Shown: one piece after another, positions 20,937 through 31,755 of the stretch
Layout: each line of letters begins with the position of its first letter
Position numbering within the stretch: the stretch's first letter is position 1
Source of the DNA: Papilionanthe hookeriana x Papilionanthe teres
Lineage: Eukaryota; Streptophyta; Magnoliopsida; Asparagales; Orchidaceae
Reading direction: 5' to 3'
Assembly: GCA_022702705.1 (NCBI GenBank)
Contig: CM040429.1
Coordinates: 110,399,943-110,463,942, forward strand
DNA: 64,000 nt
Program-made: the position numbers and the translations under genes
The notes under the pieces: generated by a model
Told to the model about the DNA's origin: nothing
The model's database searches: none
The model's input: only the letters and a program-made list of their open reading frames with translations

Positions 20937-22358
20937 GTGGATAGAAAAGGAACGGACAACCAAATTGCTGATCATTTATCTAGAATTAAAAATGATGTTA
21001 TTACTGAAGAAAATATAAATGAGAAATTTCCTGATGAACATTTGTATGTTATTCAAGGATGCCAAACACCTTGGTATGCAGATATAGTTAACTATTTAGT
21101 TAGCAATATTTTACCTTATGGATTGGATAACAAATTTATTAAGAAATTTAAAAATGATGCTAAATCTTATATTTGGGAAGATCCTCATTTATTTAAATTA
21201 GGAAGAGATTTTGTAATTCGAAGATGGGTACCTTATGAACAAACTTATGCTATTATTCAAAAATGTCATGATTCCGAATTTAGAAGACACTTTGGAGTAG
21301 ATAAAACTGCATTTAAAATTTTAAATTCAGGATTTTATTGGCCTACCTTATTTAAAGATGTGAGACATTATGTGAAAACATGTGATCGATGTCACAGGAT
21401 GGGAAATATATCCAAGAAAGATGAGATGCCTTTAAACTATATATTGGAAGTTGAAATTTTTGATATATGGGATTTAGACTTTATGGGACCATTTGTACCA
21501 TCATCTGAAAAGATTTATATTTTATTAGCAGTTGATTACGTTTCAAAGTGGATTGAGGTTGTAGCTTTACCTAGCTGTGATTCCAAAAGTGTTTCAAAAT
21601 TTTTAAAGAAGATGATTTTTTCAAGATTTGGAATTCCTAAGGTAATTATCACAGATGGTGGAAGTCATTTTAGAAATATAAGAATTCAATCATTATTGGA
21701 AAAATTTGGAATCAAACACAGAATTGCAACTGCATATCACCCACAAACAAGTGGAATGGCTGAAGTATCAAACAAAGAAATTAAAAGAATTTTAGAGAAG
21801 ACTGTTAATCCTAAAAGAACTGATTGGGTTGATAGAGTTGATTTTGCATTATGTGCCTATAGAACAGCTTAAAAGACACCAATCGGAATGTCACATTACC
21901 GGTTAGTTTATGGTAAACATTGTCACTTACCTGTTGAACTTGAACATAAAGCTTATTGGGCGATAAAGGATTTTAATTTTGATTTGAATACTGCATGAGA
22001 AAAATGATTATTTCAATTAAATGAGATGGATGAAAGAAGAAATGAATCATATGAAAATGAAAGGATTTATAAAGAGAAAATGAAAATATTACATGATAAA
22101 AAGATTTCAAGAAAAATATTTGAGCTTGGATAAGAAGTATTATTATTTAATACTCGTTTAAGACTTTTTCCTAGAAAATTAAGATCAAAATGGATAGGAC
22201 CGTATATAATTGAAAAAGTTTACCATTATGGAGCTGTGGATATTAAAGATTCCAAAACGGGAAAAATTTTTAAAGTTAATGGATTAAGACTGAAGCCTTA
22301 TTTGGGAGATATTAAAAAGATTTATAAAGAGGCTTATGAGTTGAGTCTACCTGATTAA
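20937..22358 (+). pseudogene. Athila integrase
   Basis: An open stretch of 311 codons (20937-21872) has the complete HHCC finger (CHDSEFRRHFG ... CDRCHRMG) and the core acidic residues in LDFMGP, ITDGGSHF and AEVSNKEIKRI. A TAA at 21870-21872 interrupts the core end; TGA and further stops lie between 21990 and 22140. The C-terminal RSKWIGPYIIEKV...GAVDI...LRLKPYL segment follows, ending in TAA at 22356-22358. It is the least damaged domain of element 2. Confidence 0.9.
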
Positions 22359-22370
22359 AAACTTAATTAG

Positions 22371-22417
22371 GTCGGGCTGACGACGTTAAACCAAGCGCTT
22401 TGTGGGAGGCAACCCAT
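22371..22417 (+). other. 47-bp conserved block downstream of pol (element 2)
   Basis: From GTCGGGCTGACGACG to TGTGGGAGGCAACCCAT, with the same length and nearly the same sequence as 2193-2239. It starts 13 bases after the pol stop. TGGGAGGCAACCCA can fold into a short stem. Confidence 0.75.
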
Positions 22418-22739
22418 AGTTATTCGTTGTTTTATGTGGTTTTACATTTTTATTGTAAGGTTATGCCTCGGTCTTGTTTAATTTTATATTACTTTATAAA
22501 ATTTGATGCTAACAAGTCTTTATTGACTTAAGCTGAGAATTATCTCGAAATATAAAAAGCTTAGACATTGGATTACTCTATTTCATATTTGAGTAAAAAG
22601 GAGATCAAGTTAACCTTCATTATGATTGCTTATAATTTGTGTTACTGAGTCTATATTGATCTTACCATTCTAAATTACCTATTTTGGAGAATGAAAATTT
22701 GAAATTTGACGTTAGGTGAAACGGAGTCGAACATGGTTC

Positions 22740-22900
22740 CGGCGCCTAGGCGCCAGATTTGGCGCCTAAGAGCCAGAGTAAACTGTGTGTCGATGGGCCC
22801 GGCGCCTAGGCGCCAGATTTGGCGCCTAAGCGCCATCGATTCTTGGATCGTGTCAAAACTGAAAATCTTCAGTTTTTCACACGATTTTCTCTTATAAATT
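22740..22900 (+). promoter_or_regulatory. putative internal promoter upstream of small ORF (element 2)
   Basis: Two nearly identical palindrome units (GGCGCCTAGGCGCCAG followed by GGCGCCTAAG) start exactly 60 bp apart at 22741 and 22801. TATAAATT follows at 22893-22900, 88 bp before the small-ORF ATG. Element 1 has the matching layout at 2429-2595. Confidence 0.5.
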
Positions 22901-22987
22901 ACCCTATCTTCGTCCCCAATACCTATGTAATCATTATTTCAACCCATACACTCCATTCTTGAGAGATTAGAGAAGATTTTTGAAGAA

Positions 22988-23344
22988 ATGGAGGGGAGAA
23001 ATCTTGGAGAAGAGGCTAGAGACAAGGTCTCAAAGGATCCTCAACCCTACTTCAATGGTTTCATCGCTGTAAGTTTGGAGAAAATTTCTAGTCGTCTAGA
23101 TAAGTTTGAAGCGGAATTTAAAAGCATTGGAGATTGCCTTCATGAGATGTATCATCAAATTGAACATCTGGAATGGTAGGCGAAACTTTAATTTGATCAT
23201 CTAGCGGCTTATCAAGATGCTCAAGTGGAGATGTATGCGACGAACAATTGGATCGACGAGAAAACGGCTAAGGATTTTTCGAGAGCGTTAGTATTCTTCC
23301 CCAGTAGGTCAAGCAATCTTCATTGTGAAGATAATGGGAATTAG
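22988..23344 (+). pseudogene. small coiled-coil accessory ORF (element 2)
   Basis: 118 codons starting MEGRNLGEEARDKVSKD, interrupted by TAG at 23177-23179 and a TAA four codons later; both stand where element 1 has Gln. Shared features with 2672-3076: the FNGFIAVSLEKI start of a heptad-like region, HLEW, and NNWIDEKTA. The predicted structure is a coiled coil without a signal peptide. No known family is recognised. Position between pol and the env-like ORF is conserved. Confidence 0.6.
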
Positions 23345-23738
23345 ATAGTGATGTGGTGAGATTGTGATTTATCTAGTGTGTCATTGTACGATTTAGTGAA
23401 TCGATTGTGTTTGTTTGTGTGTTTGTTTTCATGTTCAAAGTGTGTTGTATTTGCTTTCAAATTTGTGTTGTTTGATTGTTGTTAGAACTTGAATCATGTT
23501 ATTATACTTATCTAAATTGTATTGAGCCCGAAATTGAAAATCATGAATGGAATTAGAAGAGTTTGATTTATACTTGTGTTTAATTGGTGGATTTAATTTT
23601 TAATTTTTAAAAATTTTTGGAAAATATTTTGAAAGATGGAAACTGAAGAAATACTCTTATATGAGTAATTAGAAGGTTAATTTATGAATTTTGATGGAAA
23701 ATAAAATTTTTAAAGTGATTTTTTCGGAAAGGTGAGTC
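23345..23738 (+). other. non-coding spacer, nothing recognised
   Basis: T/G-rich sequence with GTGTTTGTTTGTGTG-like runs near 23400-23470. It corresponds to 3077-3478 of element 1. Confidence 0.5.
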
Positions 23739-23937
23739 TGGCGCCTAGGCGCCGATTCGCGCCTAGGCACCGGTTCAGCCTGCTTACCCGAAAATCACCA
23801 TTTAAACCCCCATTAGCCATTTTTTACGTCTAAGCATCATCTCCTTCCTCTTTTCGCGAAAACCCACCTTCTAAATCATTTTGAGGTCAAAACATCAAGA
23901 TTTTGAGCCTGAAATCACTTGATTTCTTCATCTTAAG
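23739..23937 (+). promoter_or_regulatory. putative internal promoter and leader of env-like ORF (element 2)
   Basis: A palindrome cluster (23739-23773: GGCGCCTAGGCGCCG, CGCGCCTAGGCACCGG) is followed by TTTAAACCCC (23801-23810) and a leader ending AAG|GTCAGA at 23937/23938. It parallels 3479-3727 of element 1. Confidence 0.45.
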
Positions 23938-24137
23938 GTCAGATCTACACTCTAATCCATTTATTTTTTATTTTCACCATAGTTTTTTCTATTTTTGGCT
24001 AAAAACCAAAATTTTTAGAAAAATTTTGATTTTTAATGTTTCTCCATGAATTTTTAAACTCATTTTAAGTTTCCTAAGCTTAAAAAGAGTTTAAATGTTT
24101 AATTCCTTAATTTATATGTGTTTTCTTTCACGTTTAG
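23938..24137 (+). other. putative 200-bp leader intron before env-like ORF (element 2)
   Basis: GTCAGA donor and TTTCACGTTTAG acceptor lie directly before the ATG at 24138. Size and place match the 204-bp segment in element 1. The donor is weaker than in element 1. Confidence 0.4.
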
Positions 24138-25302
24138 ATGACACTGAAATCTAAGCGAGGAAAGACACAAGAAAATTTTGACAGTAGCAAGTTCACGACT
24201 GCGGCAGCGCATTTTCGATATCACGAATTTGCGACGTCCAGAAAATTTATCTCAGAGCGAAGCTTTTACAATCCCGGTGAAATGATCGAGAACACGATCG
24301 TTGCGCACAACTGGCAACGATTCTGTTATTTGCTCATTGTTGCTGTTATTCAAGTCGTGCGCAAATTTTATGCTAACTTTTTGGATGCGGAAGACTACGA
24401 AGTCTTCGTCATAGGTGTTGGAGTAGGATTTTACTCCGGAAAAGATCAATGTTTTTTATGGACTGCCACCTACCATCGAGTGCTACTATTCTGGACTATC
24501 TCCATCTGAGGGAGATATTGAGATGATTATTGCTTATTTGACTGACGATCTTGGAGCTTGGAAGATCCGGAACGATAAACGGGTAAATTTCAAATCTTCT
24601 AAGTTAAATGGTATTTCAAAGGCATGACATTACTTTATTTACTGCAAGACTTATACCTTCCAACCACACGAGCGAAGTGACTAGAGATCGAGTTATCTTA
24701 AACTATTGCATTCAGGAGAGGAAGCCGATAGATGTCGGCAGTATTATTTATGATTCTGTGGAGTCTACTGCTAGATCCAGTACTTTTGTAGGACTAGGAT
24801 TCCCATCTCTAATTTATACTTTATGTGTAAACAATGGAGTCACTGTTGATATTTACGAGGAGAAGCTTGAAGTCTACTAAGCCAATTGGGCGGGGAGAGT
24901 GTTAGTATCTATGATCGTCTTCGTGGGAAGAGATCTACGGCCCCTTCTACTTCGCACCTACTCCGGGTAGAGCTTCCACTTCCGGACCTTCTACTTCTAC
25001 TGCTTGAGCCACCGTCTAGTTTTTGGGAATCGATGCATGATCGATTTACGGAGCGATGAGAATGAGTTATTTCTAACTCACTTGCGAGTTGATACTATGG
25101 ATAAGAAAATTGATCACCTATACGATTACACCCAGGAGGAAGAGTGAGTATGATGCTGAGTATTCGAGTCTTTAGATAGATTCTTGAAGGGTGAGCATGA
25201 TATTCACTTTCCCATCGTCCTAGATTTTCACCATATGTTGATCCTAAGGATGTGGAGTTTTCTTTTGGTGATGACGATGACGAGGCTACGAACGGTGATT
25301 AG
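24138..25302 (+). pseudogene. Athila env-like / putative plant transposon protein ORF (element 2)
   Basis: Starts MTLKSKRGKTQENFDSSKF, aligned with the element 1 ORF. The motifs RKFISERSF, KFYANFLDAEDYEVF and SNHTSEVTRDRVILNYCI follow, with frame changes near 24400-24600 and after 24880, so the later half is in pieces. The C-terminal end is again acidic (DDDDE-type, 25270-25302). No envelope hallmarks (signal peptide, transmembrane anchor) were found. The function is unknown in all Athila elements. Confidence 0.7.
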
Positions 25303-26170
25303 TAGCCTGATTTACCTCTGAGATGTGCTGAGTCTGTTGTTAGTTTAGTTTTTGTTTGCTAGTACTAATTCTTGTTTGTTGTTTGCTAGTTTAGATTTGT
25401 TTATGAGACTTTGTATGAAATATTTGATGTTGAGACTGTTTTAGATATTTAGTTGCAGACTGAAATTTGAATGAATTTATGTTTATTTTTGTTTCAACCT
25501 ACTGCTTAGTATTCTAGAATAGTTAGTAATGTTATTCTATTTATGTTAGTAATATAGTTATTTAATTCAACTACTACTATATAAAATTTTTTTTTTTTAA
25601 AAAAAAAAATTTTAGCCTGCTTACTTTTATATGCTTCATTATTTATGTAATATTCATAAAAAGCATGTGTAGAAGTAAATTATATTTCTTTCTAGAATTT
25701 TTTTTACATGCTTATAAAATTCCTTTTTAAATTATACTTTTCTTTCTCTCATACTTTATTTTTTTTATGATATACCAAAACTTAAGTTTGGGGGAAGGGA
25801 AAATACATGCAAATTTAAATTTTATTTGTCCTTAATAAACTAATATTTTCTAAAAAAATCTTAACATAACATAAGGAATGAAGAATCTATTTAAGATCAC
25901 TTAAATTTTTGAAATTATGAATAATTTAGTGGACTTAACCAAAATTTTAATAACATTGATTGATTAAAAGAATATAATTATTTAACTTAAAGAAGAATAA
26001 GATTAAGAAATTTTTCTATTCATAATAGAAATAATTGAATTTTAGAAGTATTAAAAAATAAAAAATTATAACTTGAAAAAGAAAAGATTGAAAGTCTTTT
26101 TGAAATTCTATTCATATTATAATAATTAAGTGAAAATGTAAAAGTTTGAAAATATAAGTTATGGATAGTG
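25303..26170 (+). other. A/T-rich 3' untranslated region of element 2
   Basis: No gene seen. A T-run directly followed by an A-run near 25586-25613 forms a simple A/T foldback. GTTTGGGGGAAGGG near 25784 is a purine-rich tract resembling the PPT. Confidence 0.6.
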
Positions 26171-26286
26171 AAGTTCAAAATCATTAACAGGCTATCCAGA
26201 TACAGTAATCCTCACTATAAAAAAAAAAGAAGAAAATAAAAAAGAGGAGAAGCTTGAGGATATGTCTAATCAAAAATTGGTTTCAC
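26171..26286 (+). other. conserved 3' block with second polypurine tract (element 2)
   Basis: TTCAAAATCATTAA, then a CTATCCAGATACAGTAATCC segment, then an A/G-only run of over 20 bases, GAGGAGAAGCTTGAGG and ATCAAAAATTGGTTTCA. It matches 6091-6217 and lies about 400 bp before the LTR in both copies. Confidence 0.55.
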
Positions 26287-26621
26287 TTGAATTATCTTAT
26301 ATGAAGAAAACTAGTTGCATACTTTACTTGGTTTTTATGCATGAATCTTTATTTAGGAAGGACTTTTCATGAAAATATTTTTCTTGTAAATAATCTATGA
26401 GATCTTAATATAAAAAACTTCTATTATTTTCGAAATGAATGAAAATTTTTTGAAGTCTTATGATTTGGTAGTTGAATATTCTTTAAATTCTTAAAATTAA
26501 ACTTAGTTAGTGAAATTTGGTTAATGATTTACTAAAGCCTTTATAAGATCAAAAATCACAAGGAGTCTTAAATATTTATCTTTCATTCCAAATGTTATAC
26601 ATTTTATATAGTAAAAAAGGT

Positions 26622-26658
26622 TACTTGAGGACAAGTAACATTTAAGTTTGGGGGATTT
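26622..26658 (+). other. 3' polypurine signature of element 2
   Basis: CTTGAGGACAAGTAAC and GTTTGGGGGATTT immediately precede the 3' LTR. This is the expected primer site for plus-strand synthesis. Confidence 0.85.
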
Positions 26659-28443
26659 TGATCCATGAAAAAAATACCCATTTTTATGCCTTGATTTTTA
26701 TCAAAATTTTAAAGATATTATGCTTTAATGAAAGATATTTTTGTGTTTTTGGATATAGGTGATGGAAAAATGTTCAAGAAGGAAAAAGAGTGAAAAAGGA
26801 GCAAAAAGGAGCAAAAATGGAGCCAAAATGCAAAATTGTCAAAATTATTGTTCTGGCGCCGGGCCTAGGCGCTAGAATCCGGCGCCTAAGCGCCAGGTCG
26901 ATATGGGATCTGTCAAGATTTTTGACGACTTTTGGACGGTTATTTTGACGGTGTTAGCGGTTATTGGACCTTCAGAAGGTCGGTAGTTGTTCTGGTTTAT
27001 AGGACATGTGATACAATGTATTTGGACGCTTAGAAATGGTTTTAATCGCAAAGAGGTGCGATCCAAAGTGAAGAGGTGCGAAGAACTGGACGCAAAGTCT
27101 GGCGCCTAGGCGCCAGACACACCTTCTAGAAGATTCATTGAATGTGGACACAATTTGAAGAGGTGCCTTGAGGTAACTCTTGAAGCCTATAAATAAGAGG
27201 GTACTCCTTCAGAAAAAAAGGCCCCCTTATCTAGAGCCCCATCTAGAGAGAGAATTAGAGAGATACTTTAGGGCCACTTTTTACTATCCTTCATAAATTA
27301 GTTAGTTATTTTATTTATAGTTTGTATTGAGAGTTTAAAGAGTTGGTGCTTTTGAAGTTTATTTGCTTTGGAGTCAGAAGAATTCAGAGGTTCAGTAAGA
27401 GAAACACTTGAGATAAGTATTTGTAATTTTATTCAAAGTTTCATTATCATGTTTTGTTGTTTAAATTCAATGTGTTCTGAGTAGTTAGTTTATTTTCTCC
27501 TTTCAATTATGAAAAGATAAATAATATAATATAAAATTCGTTGGAGAATTAAAAACTATTTATATTTTAAAACATTGTGATGATATTAATACCGGATCTT
27601 AATTTAGTATTTAAACTGGCCATTTAAATTGTTAAAATCTGTTGAAGAGTTTTGATACCTAGAAGGAGATGAATTCTTAACTAGTAGATATCACATGAAT
27701 TCTTGGGTAGTCGAAGGCCTTGTGTGGGTTATTCAAGGTGAAGTGCAAATAAATAGGAAGATATTATATAATGGGCGTAGAATTGATAAGTTTTAGAGTG
27801 ACAGACTAAATTCTTGTGATTTGGTTTATAGAGAAGGAAAGGGTCACTAGTAAGGCCGACCATAGCCACCCTTGGACATCTATTAGTGTGAGCCTATATT
27901 AACCCATTCTACTAACAATACATCCGGACCTGATTTATAGGCTAGCCAATGTTCTTTACACCTGGATCAAAGGGTAAAAAATATGAATGCTTCTATTTGG
28001 CACAATACCATAAATTTATATTCTCCACGAATATTATCATTATCTTAGAAAATCTTGGATTAATTGAAAAGAAGAAAGTTGTTTTCTTATTGCATTTACA
28101 TCAATCATTTCATTACTGCTTTATTATTGCATCTAGTAAATTAAAAATATCAAATTTATAACTATAAAAGAAATACTTAAAAATAAAATTAAAATATTTA
28201 AAAATCCATAACTCACTCCTCATGGGATCGATAATGGGGTCTTTGTTTCAAAGCCCTATATTACTTGATACGATACATATACTTTGATAAAATTATATTT
28301 ATATACACTAGCTGCTATTATTATCTATTACATATTTTTGAAAGCATTAATTATTATATTTGTCATCAGCGGATTGCGGGTCAAGTTTTTGGTACCGTTG
28401 CCGGGGATTGAATTTTTAGTACGCATATATTTAGTGTGGGTCA
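26659..28443 (+). repeat. 3' LTR of element 2
   Basis: Starts TGATCCATG and ends GTGGGTCA before TCTAT. Relative to the 5' LTR it lacks one palindrome unit (near 27100) and about 25-30 bp after 28277. The TATA box is at 27188-27195. It ends with the PBS-containing extra segment (GGTACCGTTGCCGGGGA near 28392). Confidence 0.95.
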
Positions 28444-28448
28444 TCTAT
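28444..28448 (+). other. target-site duplication TCTAT (right copy)
   Basis: Exact match to 15059-15063. Confidence 0.95.
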
Positions 28449-28639
28449 CCGCAATGGAGGCCTACAAAATGACATCAACAAAATCAGAAATGATGATGGG
28501 GCTCAAAAGGGCTAAATAAAGGAGAGATAAGGTGCTCCTAATTGGGTAGAGATAGCAGAGTCGAGATACCACAGATTCGTCATCCCAAGCTATAAGGTCC
28601 CTAAGTCTACCTGGTCATGAAGATAGGCTAGGAAGATGA

Positions 28640-28671
28640 TGAGAGAGAGAGAGAGAGAGTGTGTGTGTGTG
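28640..28671. repeat. (GA)n(GT)n microsatellite
   Basis: About ten GA units run into about six GT units. Confidence 0.9.
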
Positions 28672-28900
28672 ATATCCAAGTTATTATTTTAGTTAGACCC
28701 AATCTCTCTTAAGGTCCTGAAATTAAGTTAGCTATGACCTAATTAATCCCATGGGCCTTAGGCCTAGACATGCCACTAATCTTTGAAAGCAGGTTTGGAG
28801 GACCAGCTCAATCCATATGGTGTTATGTTGACTTAATTGGATGACCACCTTTTATAAGGCAAAATGCAGGTAAAATCATATATAATTGACACATGGCAAT

Positions 28901-28927
28901 ACCCCCAAACTTACGTCCTCAAGTAAA
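28901..28927 (-). other. Athila-type polypurine signature on the minus strand
   Basis: The minus strand reads TTACTTGAGGACGTAAG then TTTGGGGGTAT, the same words that precede the 3' LTRs of elements 1 and 2. It marks the internal 3' end of an older Athila-like element in the opposite direction. Confidence 0.6.
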
Positions 28928-28929
28928 TG

Positions 28930-30560
28930 TATAGCTTGTTGGGATCTAATGGGAATAATAGGTACTCCTATAGAGTTTAACCTGCATTTACCTATTGTAT
29001 TTACTTATTTAATACATATTTACACTTTAAAACGATTTTTTTCTTGATCTTGTTTAGGATACAAGTGTTAATTATGAGCAAATTGAAACAAGAAAAACCA
29101 ACTTAAAAGTGGCCAAGATGCGGCATGACCACGTGACCTGATCGAGAGCAGTGACATGACAGTGCGAGAATCCATCATGACCACACCATCCTTACCGAAC
29201 TGCGATGTGACTACCCGGGATCGGATGTGACCATGCCACCCAGTTTAGAAATCCATCGTGACCATGCAATGTTTCGACTTGACCATGCCTGCGAGCGGGA
29301 AATCATTTTTGGATGGAAAATCACTTACTAAATTCGTGTTTTTAATATACAATGATTCTTAAGGCTTCTTAAGGGAGGAGGAGAGTTATGGGACGATTGG
29401 AGATAAAGATTATAAGAGATTTTTGAGTGTTTCCCTTGGGTTTTGTTCCTTTCTTGGGTTGAAACCTTTGGGCTTAGTTCCACATTATATACTTGAAAGT
29501 TTGAGAGATTTTGTATGAGAGGGAGAGTTGCTGCTGTTGTAGAGGAGACAAGTTGATTGCAAGCGTAACATGTCTTCGTTTCTTATAATGAAATTATGCA
29601 TAGTTCTTTTTTCTATAGTTTTCTTGACGATACGTGGCTAAATTCTTCTTCGTGTATAGGGTAGTGGTTTCTATCATGATTTTCTGAGATGTTTTTCCTG
29701 TAGCATTTTTCGTGCTTTCATAGCTTATGTTATTGGTCAACCTTTGAGTTTCATTCACTCCTAGTCTGACTGACTAAAATGTTAGAATCATTCATGAAAC
29801 TATGTCCTCTAACCGTTGCTTAGCGAAAACGAAAGGGTTAACCACATAATCTAGAGAGGACAAACATATTCAAGTAGGATTCTACAACCTTTTCTCTGGA
29901 TCAAAATATTTCTACAGAATGCAATGGGAATTAATGAAGCCTCAACTTCATGGATTCTAGTATTTTGCTGACCTAGACATAGACATTAGCTTATAACCCC
30001 GGTTGACAACTATCATGTAGAAAAATATTTAGGAATGCCACAATCATTGAATCACAAAGGCACGAGCCACATCATTTGTGGAGAACTCCTAAAATATTCT
30101 CCGCTTTCTATGTTTTCTATCACTTGCTCCCTAATTTGCTATATTATGATTTTATGATTTAAACCCCTTTCTAAGATCACGTCAAGCTAGATTCACAAGA
30201 TTAGTAAACTAGAGATTTTTCCCCAGGAATGACTGTTAAATCTTTCATTTTGAGATTGATACATGAACTCTTAGACCACATACTTGTATGACCAACTCAC
30301 TTCCCTTAAGTTTTGCCGTGTCAGTGTTTCTATCTAATTTATTATTTTCAAATATCCCGAATATGTGTTTTTCCGCAATTCCTGGCACGTGAAAATATCC
30401 TCCAAACAGACTTTTTTATGCCAGCTATAAAGAGATTGATATTGAAATCATCAACTCTGTGGCTTAGATCCAGGGCCATTGTGTTCTTGCCACATTTGAT
30501 GGAAATTATACAAGAGTTGTCACAAACCTAAGTGATATAAAGATAACCAACAAATTATTG
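28930..30560 (+). repeat. plus-strand LTR-like relic
   Basis: No ORF. The start (TTTACCTATTGTATTTAC, a long T-run, then an A/G-rich AACAAGAAAAACC) resembles the U3 start of elements 1 and 2 in style. A cluster of GACCATGCC/GACCACACC words lies at 29115-29290. Leader-like text follows. The ends and PBS were not found, so this call is tentative. Confidence 0.3.
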
Positions 30561-31755
30561 CTTCAATTGGTTAAGACGTTTGCCAATTGAACAGTGCTTT
30601 CACCAAAATAGGAAATTATCATGGTTTGTGCTTTATCTATGTACTAATATTAATCTCAAGCAAAGATCGTGGAGTGGTAAGTTTAATGAGATGGGCGATG
30701 AAAATGGGAGGAGAAAGCATTATCTAAGTGCGAGGTCCTCATGATTCTCTCTCGGCAAATGATCTGGAAGTAGGGCTACGGCGGGGTTAGAGAAAAATAT
30801 ATTGAAGTTATAATCTTTTAGGTGTTACACAAGTAAATAAAAATTTGTAAGATTTAGATATGTAAATTAAAATTAAAAAAAAAAAGACTGGTATACATGA
30901 AAATCTCCATAACTAATTAATTAACTTTCTGAACTCATAATTAAAATTATGGTTGAAATAATAAGCTAACCCAAATAATAATTTAGATTAAATATATTGA
31001 ATTTTAGGTAACTAAATTTAATTAATTTAATCAATTTATTTACTGATTTCAATTCATTTTTGAGTGATATGGAAAAAGCAGACATAGATACATCTCAAGA
31101 TCCTAATCACAGTAATGATTTACACTTCATTAATTGTCACAAACAAGGACGGTGTTGGTAGCCTATTTTAGGACGAATTTACACGTAAATTCACCAAATA
31201 TATTTTCAGCTCAACACTTACCCAAAATCCAAAAATTTCTCCAACATAACGTAAATTCTGAATTTAATCTGTTTGGGCCAGCTGCGGCTTATTAAAAATA
31301 ATATGTTGGTAAGTTAGGTGCGGTAACTATGACAAATTTTTATTTTTTTGAAAAAGCTCGATCGCAATCATAAAACTGCTACCGTACTAAAATAGGAGCA
31401 GTATGAAAATACTATTTTTAGCATCTTGAATGCATAAGATGTCAAAACATAAATTACCAAAATAAATTTAATTGCAATTCAAAATAGCACTGCACCAAAT
31501 ACACTGCCATAAACGACCCTAAAACAGATTAAGAAGGGGATTTAAGATCCGTTGTTCCATCTGTGTTAAATCTTTGAAAGGAAATACCAAATATTAATTA
31601 TAAATTTAACTGAATATAAGGTAAATAATATGACACATAAAGTTTGGATTTAACCGAATACTTTCGACTGCAGAGGTTATTTCCAGCGAACGGTGTGAGC
31701 GGAGGATCTGTAAGAATTTGGGGGCTACAGGGGAGCTTCAAAAGGAGCGAGGAAC
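30561..31755. other. intergenic sequence upstream of the ASHR1-like gene
   Basis: No gene seen. The last 120 bases become G+C-richer and would hold the 5' UTR. No convincing TATA box was identified. Confidence 0.5.

Larger units (their letters stand above)
15064..28443 (+). mobile_element. complete, defective Athila-type Ty3/gypsy retrotransposon (element 2)
   Basis: 13.4 kb bounded by LTRs of 1846 and 1785 bp, both starting TGATCCATG and ending TCA, flanked by the 5-bp duplication TCTAT. Order: LTR, PBS for tRNA-Asp, gag, protease, RT, RNase H, integrase, conserved block, small coiled-coil ORF, env-like ORF, polypurine signature, LTR. The coding part carries many stops and frameshifts. The two LTRs are similar but carry substitutions and several indels, so this is not a recent insertion. 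It lies inside an older LTR-like sequence. Confidence 0.95.
28444..28898 (-). repeat. LTR-like relic interrupted by element 2 (right part)
   Basis: On the minus strand it begins TGCCATGTGTCAATT at 28898, directly after the polypurine signature, and has CCTTATAAAAGG (about 28850) as a TATA candidate. It continues into 15058 leftward if element 2 is removed. Confidence 0.4.
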
